A DNA stretch of 64,000 nucleotides from NCBI GenBank assembly GCA_964019655.1, contig CAXHTR010000005.1, forward strand, positions 310,001 through 374,000. The letters run 5' to 3'. Each line of letters opens with the position of its first letter. The first letter of the stretch is position 1. The stretch is from Perkinsela sp. pyNocScin1. Lineage: Eukaryota; Euglenozoa; Kinetoplastea; Prokinetoplastida; Perkinselidae. Below, piece after piece: positions 9,494 through 18,888 of this stretch. The notes under the pieces were generated by a model that worked only from the letters and a program-made list of their open reading frames with translations, was not told where the DNA came from and ran no database searches. Position numbers and translations under genes: made by a program.

Positions 9494-11674
9494 TTAAGAT
9501 CTGTGCAAAATACTCTCAAGATAGCAGTGTCCTGAGCCGTCTTCTTCAGTCTCCTCAGCATCCTCGGCCTTGCGCATTTCAAGACAGCGCTGCTCTTCTT
9601 CTTCTGCATAAGCCCTTTGGTAGATTTCATTAACATCGTGCTCTTTCCATTCAATAGAATATTCTTGAAGCTTATCACCTACATCGAAGGAAAAAGCGTC
9701 TTCGAGCACTATGCCACACTCTAATCCTTCTTCAACGTACCCGACTCTCTGCTTAAACCTTCGAATTTCTTTGATTCTGCCTTCCCAAACAGTTTCACCT
9801 TTCCGAATGATCCGTAGATTCTTCGCTGCTAAATGAAGCCTTCCCTTTTGGATCAAGCAACCACCAGCATTGCCACCAGGGCCAGCCTGTGAAGCAGGAA
9901 AGACACTTTTGCACAGGGCTTCCATATGAATCACATCTACCCGCTCCTTTGGTAGCTGGTTCACAACGCGCTCTTTTATCCAGTCTATTGCATGAAATAC
10001 AATGTCATGCTCGGAAAAATCGAGAAAAGTTGGAATGGCAATGTGTGCTTTATTCTTTACGTTTCCGAATAATATAACACCCCCTGGCTGTTGTCCCGCC
10101 ATGAGTGAAACTATGTCATCATCGGTAAAAGAGTCAACCTCTGCTACATTCAGGACAAGTTTTGTGCCTTTTATTTCTGGAAGCATATAAAAAAGACGCA
10201 AAAGGGCCTGCAGCTGCCCGAAACTAGCTGCTTTAATGGTAACATTGTAGAATGCTTCAGAGCCAGTTCGAAGCTTACTCTCATTCTTTCTATCGTAGAT
10301 TTTTCCGTTTGCATCGGCACTTAAATATTGCAAATAATCCTCATGATTTGCTTCCGCTTTGTATACATCGCGCATTAGCACAACAAATTTATTTGCAAAG
10401 TGCTTATTGGCCACTTCCATCAGAATATTGCCTGGTTTCGGCAGAACAATAAACCCTTCTATTGCAACGGGTGTAGAAGCTCGGGCCTCGAAAATCTCTT
10501 CACCTTTATCGTTCAAAAGTTTTTCAACCCTTGCAAGAGATATTCCGCACACAACCCACATACCCTTCTTTAAGGAGCCGCATCGGACAATTCCAGATAC
10601 ATGTTTAGCGTTGGATTCGATAATTGTGAGCTCTGCTCGGCTTTCCATCGGTGTGTACAGTTCGCACATAAGTGATTGCAGCTGAATGTTCTGTAATAGC
10701 CCATCTATGTTCTTATTGTGCTTTGCACTTATCTTTGAGAGAAGAACATCCCCGCCATTCGACTCAAGAGAAACCCCGAGAGCCTGTAGTTCGCTTTCTA
10801 TTGAATGAATGTCCCCACCTTTATCAATTTTATTTATGGCAATTACCAAAGGAACGCTTTTCGACTTCGCCATTTCGATTACTTCACGAGTTTGCGGCTG
10901 AATTCCGTCCGATAAGCTTATAACTAAAACAATGATGTCTGCTGCTGAACACCCCGATTTTCTCATCTCAGTAAAAGCCTCGTGACCTGGGGTGTCAATG
11001 AAAGTGATTAGATCACTTTCTTCATTTTTCTTGTCTGACACTTGAATTTGAAAAGCGCCGATGGATTGCGTAATTCCTCCAGCTTCCTGTGCTGCGATAT
11101 TCGTATGTCGTAAGGTATCTAGTAAAGTTGTCTTTCCATGATCAACATGTCCCATTATACTGACAACAGGTGGCCTAGTCTTATACTTGATTTGCGTTGC
11201 TTTGAATTTAATATCGGTGCTTCTGATTTTGCCGATACGATACAGACCATCAGCAACTGATGTAGGGTCTTTCAAATTTGACGGAGTGACAAAGAATTGT
11301 CGATCTGCATGATTTTCAAGCGTTTCCATCTCATCATCTCCTTGCTCCGCACGTTCAACCTGCAAAGGCTTTAGTTTCATCTTTTCCCTTCGTCTTACAT
11401 ATTTTTCTACTCGTGGGTCATCCGGTCCACACCAAATAACTCCTGACTGTGCCGGAATCGCGATAGCGTCTCCACAAAAATCATCCCAGTTTATGACTTG
11501 CGCAAGGCTAAGTTTGCGCCTTTCACTTTGGATCTTAGCTTTCAGCTGCTCAGTAAGTTTCCCGGGCGTCAAGCGTAAAAATGATTCATTTCCGTATCGT
11601 GCATTCCTGAGGCCATCGGAAAAAATTCGGGCCATTGTTCCTTGCGAGTGCAATAATTTAAAGCATACATGCAT
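9494..11674 (-). CDS. Mitochondrial translation initiation factor IF-2
   Basis: A 726-residue bacterial-type IF2 GTPase. G1 GHVDHGKT lies at 175-182, the switch I motif GGITQSIGAF at 199-208, G3 DTPGHE at 227-232 and G4 NKID at 281-284. The usual IF2 domains II to IV follow. There is a 165-residue N-terminal extension and no long Lys-rich bacterial N-domain, as in mitochondrial IF2. It would bring initiator tRNA to the mitoribosome. The N-terminus (MHVCFKLLHSQGTMARIF) could act as a presequence; a second ATG at residue 14 is an alternative start. It is the first gene of its minus-strand cluster, facing away from the plus-strand cluster. Confidence 0.95.
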   Translation of the reverse strand: MHVCFKLLHSQGTMARIFSDGLRNARYGNESFLRLTPGKLTEQLKAKIQSERRKLSLAQVINWDDFCGDAIAIPAQSGVIWCGPDDPRVEKYVRRREKMKLKPLQVERAEQGDDEMETLENHADRQFFVTPSNLKDPTSVADGLYRIGKIRSTDIKFKATQIKYKTRPPVVSIMGHVDHGKTTLLDTLRHTNIAAQEAGGITQSIGAFQIQVSDKKNEESDLITFIDTPGHEAFTEMRKSGCSAADIIVLVISLSDGIQPQTREVIEMAKSKSVPLVIAINKIDKGGDIHSIESELQALGVSLESNGGDVLLSKISAKHNKNIDGLLQNIQLQSLMCELYTPMESRAELTIIESNAKHVSGIVRCGSLKKGMWVVCGISLARVEKLLNDKGEEIFEARASTPVAIEGFIVLPKPGNILMEVANKHFANKFVVLMRDVYKAEANHEDYLQYLSADANGKIYDRKNESKLRTGSEAFYNVTIKAASFGQLQALLRLFYMLPEIKGTKLVLNVAEVDSFTDDDIVSLMAGQQPGGVILFGNVKNKAHIAIPTFLDFSEHDIVFHAIDWIKERVVNQLPKERVDVIHMEALCKSVFPASQAGPGGNAGGCLIQKGRLHLAAKNLRIIRKGETVWEGRIKEIRRFKQRVGYVEEGLECGIVLEDAFSFDVGDKLQEYSIEWKEHDVNEIYQRAYAEEEEQRCLEMRKAEDAEETEEDGSGHCYLESILHRS

Positions 11675-11747
11675 GGTTATTTACGATAGTTGTCGAGCTT
11701 TTCCTGCCTGGCATGTACGATTCCAATAATAATGAGCTGATTAAATT
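11675..11747. promoter_or_regulatory. Divergent strand-switch region (candidate transcription start region)
   Basis: Minus-strand genes end their array here and plus-strand genes begin. In kinetoplastids such divergent junctions are where RNA polymerase II starts in both directions. Only 73 bp separate the two annotated ATGs (about 200 bp if the downstream ATGs at 11635 and 11838 are used). I see no TATA-like element or G-tract. The assignment rests on gene orientation alone. Confidence 0.55.
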
Positions 11748-12836
11748 ATGATACAAAGAGTGAAGAACAGCGTGTGTTACATACGGAAAGCGTCCATATT
11801 AATTCCACAGAATTTAATGTTCACGTATAATCAAACAATGACAGAAGAGTATTCTTATTTCTCTTCAGATGATTCTGTACTCTCGAAAATTTTATATGAA
11901 CCCGTGACGCACGCGCTTGTTACACAGCTTCCTAGCAGTTTATCGCCAAATGTTTTAACTCTGTGTGCCTTAATCACTATCGCAATCGCTTCTTTAGCGG
12001 AATTTACTGCACTCTCACCAAGGTCAAGACATTTTCTCCCGCTTTTTCTCTTTACGTACCAAATATTTGACTCTCTTGATGGAAAGCATGCACGAAGAAA
12101 TAAAAGATCCTCTGCTTTAGGTGAATGCTTAGATCACGGTGGTGATGCCCTGTGCGCAGTCAGTTTTCTCTTCATGATAGGTACAACTTTCCGATTGGGT
12201 AAAAATGCTTCACTATTCCTTGCAGTAATGTATTGGAATATTATCCTGTTTACTCATATCGAGAGTGTTACAATAAAAAGATATACTTTTGGTATGATAA
12301 GCGCACCTACCGATGGTGTATTCATGCTGAGTACTCTGAAATTATTGAACACTTGGGTTCCCGAGGATGGAATTCTTCGATTGACGCTATATGAAGCTCT
12401 TGCTCATGATTTCAAACAGTTCTTGATATTGATTGCGGCGTGGCCTACAATTCGCTGGTTAGTGAATTTCATGTATATGGTGTACCAGCAGAAGCTCAAC
12501 CTCCCCGCTAAATATTTTTACATATTCTACGGATCTGCTGTAGCTTCACTATCATTTGGGTTTATCGCGAATCATTCTGATTTTTATGAAAATCTTCAGC
12601 TGCATTACTCCATTGTAATGGCTAGTCTTGTGATTCGATTCTTACACACGAAATTCTTTGGTGCTGGAGGTAAAGCAGAAAAAAATCTTTCGGTAATGAC
12701 TGATGTTGTAATACTGCCTTTCCTTTTGTACTGCACGGGACTACCTGAGGATTTTTGCATTTCATATTGTCAAGTTCATTCACTACTTTCACTTTGCTTC
12801 TTATTTGGTACGCTACTTTTTTCTTTACGCCACTGA
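11748..12836 (+). CDS. Choline/ethanolamine phosphotransferase (CDP-alcohol phosphatidyltransferase)
   Basis: A 362-residue multi-pass membrane protein with the complete CDP-alcohol phosphatidyltransferase signature D-G-x2-A-R-x8-G-x3-D-x3-D at residues 111-133 (IFDSLDGKHARRNKRSSALG then ECLDHGGD). With a preceding SLSPNVLTL segment it matches the CEPT family, which makes phosphatidylethanolamine or phosphatidylcholine from diacylglycerol and a CDP-base in the ER. Substrate choice cannot be read from sequence. In-frame ATGs at codons 24 and 31 (11838) are possible true starts, because the conserved part begins around residue 35 and the first 30 residues look unlike a coding N-terminus of this family. 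Confidence 0.9.
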   Translation: MIQRVKNSVCYIRKASILIPQNLMFTYNQTMTEEYSYFSSDDSVLSKILYEPVTHALVTQLPSSLSPNVLTLCALITIAIASLAEFTALSPRSRHFLPLFLFTYQIFDSLDGKHARRNKRSSALGECLDHGGDALCAVSFLFMIGTTFRLGKNASLFLAVMYWNIILFTHIESVTIKRYTFGMISAPTDGVFMLSTLKLLNTWVPEDGILRLTLYEALAHDFKQFLILIAAWPTIRWLVNFMYMVYQQKLNLPAKYFYIFYGSAVASLSFGFIANHSDFYENLQLHYSIVMASLVIRFLHTKFFGAGGKAEKNLSVMTDVVILPFLLYCTGLPEDFCISYCQVHSLLSLCFLFGTLLFSLRH

Positions 12837-13260
12837 TACTTGAGCCCAGTGGCCAGGGCAGCATTGAATTGAGTAAAGATACTCAAAGCGTGGAGATCAT
12901 CCACCTTAAGGCTTCTTCATTTTATTTTATTTTTTGCGGGTTAATACTATCAGAAAATGAGTAAGTATAAAATAGCGCAATAACATTCGAGAATAATGCT
13001 GTTGAAATGGCTATTCGATCGCGAGTATGCATCAGTTAGCGTAGATTGCATGAAAGCTTGTTTCAAGCGTTAATATCTATCAAGAGAGATCTTTACTACA
13101 CGAAACGACCAAATAGCAATGCTTTATTTTCCGTTAGATCGATCTTAATGATTTCTTTCAATTTTCAGGAATAGAATGCATTCTTTTCGTTTTTTCCGCT
13201 AAATGAAACAGACTTGATGCTGAAACTTTCGTGCTTGATACCCATGTCTCCTCAAACTTC
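12837..13260. other. 424-bp spacer without a recognised gene
   Basis: AT-rich sequence between the phosphotransferase and the next gene. A pyrimidine-rich tract TTTCTTTCAATTTTCAG (about 13153-13169) is a plausible trans-splice acceptor for the downstream gene. Three short ATG frames (for example 13216) end within a few codons. No RNA gene was recognised. Confidence 0.5.
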
Positions 13261-14442
13261 ATGACATGCTGTTCTAGTAGCTGCTGTTGGGAAGAACAGG
13301 TACGCTTGTTTAGCGTCGCGATTTTAGCTGGAAGTCTTAATGTTTCATTAGAGGATTCAGTCTCGGTTTATGAATCCCTTTTATTTACAAGGCGCCCAAT
13401 GGTATGCAAAAGGTTTGGCATTTTTCAGAGCTCTGCCTACATAAGGGTATTGCATAGATCATTTTCTCACCTGTTGATTGAAAAAAGTACGAGAGCAGAA
13501 CATCAAAGATCTCATACAACATGTCATTTAGCGAGCTTAAATGCATGGAAACCATCACAGAGCCAAAATATTTGGCGATTTCGGGCGTCACGACGGTTGG
13601 TATACATCGAAAAAAGGTTGCTATTCCCAGAACGAAGAGAAATCACGAGGAAATATTTTTTGATATCTGATAACCGATGGCAGATTGCGCTGTATTCTAT
13701 GCAAATGATGCCCTCGAGGAAAGATATCTCTTACTATGTGCAGAATTTTTGCCCATCATGGAAGAATTCGTGCCACTTTCTTCAATCCATTTCAGCAACG
13801 ACAAGTCCAGGCGCCTTGCAAGCAGCATCTATGAATGCCATGTTTCGCTTTGGAAGGTGGAGGACTCTTCTGAACTTATTGTTATCATCGTCCACATATC
13901 ATACTAAATCACGTCAAATGAGCACTTCAAAAGAAGCCATTCTCAAAACACTACTGTGCATGGCAGTTCAGCGTAAACTACCCGTTTCAGCCTTAACTCT
14001 TTACCTTCATAGGGCTGGTTGCGAAGACATTATGGCCTTACAAAAGTATATCACGCCCAGGACTTTGAAAATAGTGCCCTACAACATGAGGCTTCTTGTA
14101 CTCTTGGTTTCCGTGAGCCAAAAATGTAAAAATAAGAACATGCCAGAGCAGCATACCTTAGAGAAGTGTTTCCAAGAGTTCGGCAACAAAAAACTCTCCT
14201 ATTTCGAGTCTGAAGCTGTTCGAAAATGCTTACACTACGAACAAATACCATGGCATATCTCACTGCAAGTACAGACGAACCGGCTTAGAGAGGCTCTCTT
14301 TCGCCGAAGCTTAAAATCTGGTAAACAAGAAGTTATTATGAAGATTCTTCAAGCTTCGACTAAATGTGGATTAGCAGCGAAATGCTTTGCATCCTATCGG
14401 TATGTGAATAAGTCCGCAAAGAAAATCATCAGTCTTCCGTAG
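13261..14442 (+). CDS. Helical-repeat (PPR-like) protein, possibly frameshifted at the 3' end
   Basis: A 393-residue protein. The frame is open from 13231 but the first ATG is at 13261. Segments such as NRWQIALYSMQMM and FRFGRWRTLLNLLL resemble the helix starts of kinetoplastid pentatricopeptide-repeat proteins, which act in mitochondrial RNA metabolism, but the repeat is weak and the first 140 residues are not recognisable. After the stop at 14440-14442 the -1 (+2) frame stays open from 14412 to 14588 and reads like protein (EKIFLTRFWCEELHDLYTP), so the true C-terminus may be longer. Family assignment is tentative. Confidence 0.55.
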   Translation: MTCCSSSCCWEEQVRLFSVAILAGSLNVSLEDSVSVYESLLFTRRPMVCKRFGIFQSSAYIRVLHRSFSHLLIEKSTRAEHQRSHTTCHLASLNAWKPSQSQNIWRFRASRRLVYIEKRLLFPERREITRKYFLISDNRWQIALYSMQMMPSRKDISYYVQNFCPSWKNSCHFLQSISATTSPGALQAASMNAMFRFGRWRTLLNLLLSSSTYHTKSRQMSTSKEAILKTLLCMAVQRKLPVSALTLYLHRAGCEDIMALQKYITPRTLKIVPYNMRLLVLLVSVSQKCKNKNMPEQHTLEKCFQEFGNKKLSYFESEAVRKCLHYEQIPWHISLQVQTNRLREALFRRSLKSGKQEVIMKILQASTKCGLAAKCFASYRYVNKSAKKIISLP

Positions 14443-14631
14443 AGAAGATTTTTCTCACCCGCTTTTGGTGTGAAGAGCTTCATGATTTATACACTCCAAT
14501 CGATGAGCTGGAAGAGCTTTGTACTCATAAACTGGCCGTCGATGTTCTTGTGGTGAAGATCAGGTTCTCTACAGAGGTAGGTGCTTGAGAGCAGTACTGA
14601 CACCTACCCATTGTAAATTTTTATAATACTA

Positions 14632-15126
14632 ATGCTATCAGCCGAGAAAACGATATTTGATTTCGTTGTAAAGGATAGCAAAGGTAAAGACATTTCCTTG
14701 GAAAAATTCCGTGGAAAGGTGCTTCTTATAATGAATGTTGCGTCTAAATGTGGTTACACGAAGGGGGGATATGATACTGCGAACTCCCTCATAAAGAAGT
14801 ACAAAGGGTCTGGGTTCGATGTTTTGGCATTCCCGTGTAATCAGTTCGGAAAGCAAGAGCCAGGCAGTGCGGAAAGCATACAAAAATTTGCTTGTGAAAT
14901 TATGAAAGCTGAATTTGAAATTTTCGAGAAAGTAGAAGTAAACGGGCCGAGCTCATCACCCTTGTGGACTTTCTTAAAGAGCTCAGTCCCGGGGCTTCTC
15001 GGAACAACCGCCATTAAGTGGAACTTCACCATGTTTTTATGTGATCGTAGTGGTTCGCCAAAGCACCGCTATTCGCCAGGAACGAGTATAGAGACAATAG
15101 AAAAAGACTTAGCAAAGCTCCTGTGA
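14632..15126 (+). CDS. Glutathione peroxidase-like tryparedoxin peroxidase (Cys type)
   Basis: A 164-residue GPX-fold thiol peroxidase. The peroxidatic residue is Cys40 in NVASKCGYT, not selenocysteine. Gln75 and Trp130 (IKWNFTMF) complete the active site, and Cys88 sits 48 residues after Cys40, the same distance as the resolving Cys of trypanosome tryparedoxin-dependent peroxidases. It would reduce hydroperoxides with tryparedoxin rather than glutathione. No SKL-type C-terminus and no clear presequence are seen. Length is normal for the family and the single ATG at 14632 fits. Confidence 0.93.
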   Translation: MLSAEKTIFDFVVKDSKGKDISLEKFRGKVLLIMNVASKCGYTKGGYDTANSLIKKYKGSGFDVLAFPCNQFGKQEPGSAESIQKFACEIMKAEFEIFEKVEVNGPSSSPLWTFLKSSVPGLLGTTAIKWNFTMFLCDRSGSPKHRYSPGTSIETIEKDLAKLL

Positions 15127-15225
15127 TTAAACTTTATTGAGACCATATGCAATGAGTATTTAGCGGAACTCACTGTCTCAATTAATATCATTTCACCTAG
15201 AGAGTTACATATTACAACATTAAAT

Positions 15226-16458
15226 ATGGATCAAGTCAAGCAAGAGCTCGAGAAAAGATTCTTATGCGACGGTGTTGAGCTCTCTAATGAGCTCAAGGAA
15301 GTTATTCTTGCGGACCTGCGACAGAATTACTGCAGAGATGCATTCAGTGTGTCAAGCAATGAGCTTTCTGCGATGCTGCAGGATATTGCTTCTCGTCCTA
15401 TTGGTGTTACAGGAAATACCGTAAATGCATGCGTCATGGGTGGTGGAGCCTTCGGAACCGCCATGTCATGTGCACTTGCTCGCAGAGGACACAGCGTAAA
15501 GATCCTCATGCTCCCGCATGAGCAGAAGCATGTGGAGAACATTAACAAGAATCACAGAAATTCTCTTTGTTTCCCTGATACTCCACTACCGCAAACAGTC
15601 AAGGCAACAACTGACGCTGCTGATGCAATGAAGGGGGTTTCACTCGTTGTTCACGCTATTCCTGTACAGTTTTCACGAAAGTATCTGCAGAATATGAAGA
15701 AGTACATTCCACCACGCTGTCCCATAATATCTGTCAGCAAGGGAATCTCTATGGACACTCTCAACTTTATGGACGATATTCTCCTCCAAGAAATGGGTCA
15801 TACGAACCCTCTAGCCTTCATTGCTGGCCCCAGTTTTGCTATTGGAATCATTGAAGGAAAGCCTACATGGTGTACCTTAGCGGCAGAGAATATGGAAACT
15901 GCACAAAGGATTCAAAAGCTCGTATCTTCTTCCACATTCAGAACGTATTGTACCACCGATGTTCGTGGCTTAGAGGCATGCTCTGCTCTTAAAAACGTGC
16001 TGAGCATTCTCTGTGGAATGTCCCTCGCTCTTGGCCTTGGTGCCAATACCACCAATGGGTTGCTCACACGTGCTTGGGCCGATTTACGAGCCCTTGTTAT
16101 TGGCCTTGGTGGACGCTCTGAAACTCTCACAGGTCTTTGCGGAATCGGTGACCTGATGCTCACTTGCTACGGAGGACTGAGTCGCAATGCAAAGTTTGGC
16201 CAGCTCTTGGCAAAAGGCTCTAGCGTACAGGAAGCTCTCAAAGGCGCAGGAGGGGTAGTGGAAGGTCTCCCAACTTCGAAGGCTGTGCAACAGCTTGCAG
16301 AAAAGTTGAGAATTAAGGTGCCTGTGCTGAATTCCATTGCCCTTCTTCTCGAAGGGAAGCTCAGTGCTCGTGATTTGGTTACCTACGTCATGACATTGCC
16401 TCTGGGAGAAGAATTTCCAAGGCAAGAGCTCGCAAATGGAATTTTGAGCAAGCTTTAA
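15226..16458 (+). CDS. NAD-dependent glycerol-3-phosphate dehydrogenase with glycosomal signal
   Basis: A 410-residue enzyme converting dihydroxyacetone phosphate and NADH to glycerol-3-phosphate. The Rossmann motif GGGAFGTAM is at 72-80, SKG at 171-173, the catalytic lysine Lys256 in CSALKNV, and the substrate loop ANTTNGLLTRAWADL at 273-287. The last three residues are SKL, the canonical PTS1 signal, so the enzyme should enter glycosomes, where it re-oxidises NADH made in glycolysis. An N-terminal extension of about 60 residues precedes the Rossmann fold and is longer than in bacterial or trypanosome homologues; its role is unknown. Confidence 0.95.
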   Translation: MDQVKQELEKRFLCDGVELSNELKEVILADLRQNYCRDAFSVSSNELSAMLQDIASRPIGVTGNTVNACVMGGGAFGTAMSCALARRGHSVKILMLPHEQKHVENINKNHRNSLCFPDTPLPQTVKATTDAADAMKGVSLVVHAIPVQFSRKYLQNMKKYIPPRCPIISVSKGISMDTLNFMDDILLQEMGHTNPLAFIAGPSFAIGIIEGKPTWCTLAAENMETAQRIQKLVSSSTFRTYCTTDVRGLEACSALKNVLSILCGMSLALGLGANTTNGLLTRAWADLRALVIGLGGRSETLTGLCGIGDLMLTCYGGLSRNAKFGQLLAKGSSVQEALKGAGGVVEGLPTSKAVQQLAEKLRIKVPVLNSIALLLEGKLSARDLVTYVMTLPLGEEFPRQELANGILSKL

Positions 16459-16607
16459 TTCTTATAGGTCATGGTCTAACTTATTGCTACATCATAAATT
16501 GGATAGTGTGAGCACTGCACCTTTTTAAAGCTTAACACATAGTCCTGTCACTAATTGCGACTTACTCTAGTTACTTTTCATGACCTTTTGAGAAGAGGAG
16601 TGCCAAG

Positions 16608-18794
16608 ATGAATGATAGCAGAATGAAAGGAGCACTGTGCAAAAGCTCTGAAAAGCAACAAAACTGGTCACAAATAGACTGGGTTTATCACAGGGAAAAG
16701 GATGTACGGGGAAGAAATTCTCTGAGGGATCATTTCAAGTGGACTGGTGCTTTGAATGAATTTTTCTTAGAGAATTTACAGATCATTGCAGCGCTCATTC
16801 TCTCCGGGCTATTGTGTGGATTTCTCGCTGCATATATCGATGTCGCAGAGCGCTGGCTCACTAACATAAAAGATGGACTATGCATCGACAGGTTTTGGCT
16901 TCCACAGTCTGAATGTTGCATGAGGTTTTTATCCTCGGGACCTGCAAAGTGTCCCCAATGGGCCCCATGGTCGACAGTGCTCAGAATTCAAGGTAATAAT
17001 GAATGGTTGAAAGTCATGCTAAATGCGTCTGTGTACACAGCGATTGGGACTCTACTAGCATCCCTGAGTTCCTCTCTTGCTGTGAGGTTTGCGCCTTATG
17101 CGGTTGGCGGTGGAATTCTTGAGCTTAAAATGATTGCATCCGGAACTTTCATCCATTCATTTCTTTCCTTTCGAACATTAGTGATTAAAGTTGTCGCTTT
17201 GTCTCTCTCAGTGGCCAGTGGCATGCGAATCGGTAAAGAGGGCCCATTTGTACATATTGCAGCATGCGTCGGGCATGTTATTTCCCGCCTTTTTCCTATT
17301 TACCGAAAAAGCAACATCAAATATCGAGAGCTTATCGTAGCATGCACGGGTGCGGGAATAAGCGTTGCATTCGGTGCGCCCATAGGAGGTGTTGTCTTTA
17401 GTATTGAAGAGATAACCTATTTTTTCAGCCATCATTCACTTTATCAAGCACTGATTTGTAGCATTGTGTCGGCACTCATGCTTCAGCGGCTCGATCCAAC
17501 GCATACAGGAAAGCTCACGATGTTTCAAGTAAAATATCATCATTCTTGGCACTGGTTCGAACTTTTTGCCTTCGTTTTGCTTGGATATATTGGGGGTGTA
17601 GTGGGTAGCTGCATCACATTCTTCAATACAAAGATCGTCCAGCTAAGAAAAAAATCATGGATTCGAAATTATCCAGTAGCTGAAGTCGCGTGCATTCTGC
17701 TTTGCACTGGAATTATAAGCTATTTTAATGAATTCATGAATCGGAGCTCACTTGAATTTCTAAGTGATACCTACCATGAATGCAAAAGGTATGATACATC
17801 TGGAATTTGTGACAAGAATGAATTCAAGAGCTTTCTGAAGCTTCTTGGCACAGCAATTATAGCAAGTTTTTTATCAATAGTATCTTTCGGAGCACATGTT
17901 CCATGTGGAATTTTCGTACCTTCGCTCTATGTTGGAGCATGTATTGGAAGAGCAGTTGGTATTTGGATGAAAGTTCTACAAGTGAATGTGTTTCCGGAAG
18001 AATTTTTGCCATCAGAGTGCCACCGTGGATATACATGTGTACACCCAGCAATCTATGCTATTGTTGGATCTCTTGCCGTTCTTGCTGGCACATGCCGCAT
18101 GACGGTAAGCTTGGTCATCATTGCCTTTGAAATGACTGGCGGTATTCAATATTTAGTGCCATGTGCTATAGCAACAATGGTTGCAAAGGCAGTGGGTGAC
18201 TGGATTGGTGTCAAGTCAATTTACGAGGAGCACCTAAAGCTTACAGAATATCCTTATCTAGACCCCGGAAAGAGCTTCAATTTTGATTTTATTGTGAAAG
18301 ACCTAAACCTAATCGGTCGCGATATGACAGTTCTTTTGTCAGAAGGTGAAACTCTACGAGATATTCACTCGAAGATTACGAGTTCACTACATCATGGCTA
18401 TCCCATCGTCTCAGCCAAGGATGACGCAACGGTGATTGGATATATTTCAAGATTAAGTTTGTCAAAAGCCGTGGGCTTTGTTGAAAGCACCGAAAAATCC
18501 CCGTCTCAGGTAAAATTTCAGTTCAGATCTCAAATAAATACGGCACAATGCCAAAGCGAGAATACTACATCACGAGAAGGGGGCATTTTTTTCGATGCTT
18601 CCCGGTATTGCGAAAATGCGCCGATACAGATTAGCCCAAGTACCACTGTCACCCGCGTGCTGCACTTGTTTGAAGCCCTTGGTCTTCATCATGCTCTCAT
18701 CGTACAAAATGCCAAACTGATCGGAATTTTGACAAAAAAGGACCTGCTCAAATTTATACAGGGCGTGGAGAATGTTCATAGCCAGCTGACATGA
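16608..18794 (+). CDS. CLC-family chloride channel or Cl-/H+ exchanger
   Basis: A 728-residue CLC protein with about 10-18 membrane helices and two C-terminal CBS domains. GKEGPFVH carries the gating glutamate. SIEEITY matches the internal proton glutamate of exchangers, and CGIFVP matches the third selectivity region. The usual GSGIPE is GGGILE here, losing the Ser and Pro that line the anion site. The paired glutamates suggest a Cl-/H+ exchanger of intracellular membranes rather than a plasma-membrane channel. The ATG at 16608 leaves about 50 soluble residues before the first helix. A Cys-rich luminal loop (DGLCIDRFW to CPQWAPW) resembles eukaryotic CLCs. Confidence 0.95.
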   Translation: MNDSRMKGALCKSSEKQQNWSQIDWVYHREKDVRGRNSLRDHFKWTGALNEFFLENLQIIAALILSGLLCGFLAAYIDVAERWLTNIKDGLCIDRFWLPQSECCMRFLSSGPAKCPQWAPWSTVLRIQGNNEWLKVMLNASVYTAIGTLLASLSSSLAVRFAPYAVGGGILELKMIASGTFIHSFLSFRTLVIKVVALSLSVASGMRIGKEGPFVHIAACVGHVISRLFPIYRKSNIKYRELIVACTGAGISVAFGAPIGGVVFSIEEITYFFSHHSLYQALICSIVSALMLQRLDPTHTGKLTMFQVKYHHSWHWFELFAFVLLGYIGGVVGSCITFFNTKIVQLRKKSWIRNYPVAEVACILLCTGIISYFNEFMNRSSLEFLSDTYHECKRYDTSGICDKNEFKSFLKLLGTAIIASFLSIVSFGAHVPCGIFVPSLYVGACIGRAVGIWMKVLQVNVFPEEFLPSECHRGYTCVHPAIYAIVGSLAVLAGTCRMTVSLVIIAFEMTGGIQYLVPCAIATMVAKAVGDWIGVKSIYEEHLKLTEYPYLDPGKSFNFDFIVKDLNLIGRDMTVLLSEGETLRDIHSKITSSLHHGYPIVSAKDDATVIGYISRLSLSKAVGFVESTEKSPSQVKFQFRSQINTAQCQSENTTSREGGIFFDASRYCENAPIQISPSTTVTRVLHLFEALGLHHALIVQNAKLIGILTKKDLLKFIQGVENVHSQLT

Positions 18795-18888
18795 AAACGA
18801 ATGAATACTATATTCTGGTTATGGGGTTGCCTATCTCTTTCTTTCCTATCAAAATTTTGACTAACACATGAATATCACTTAGCGCAAA

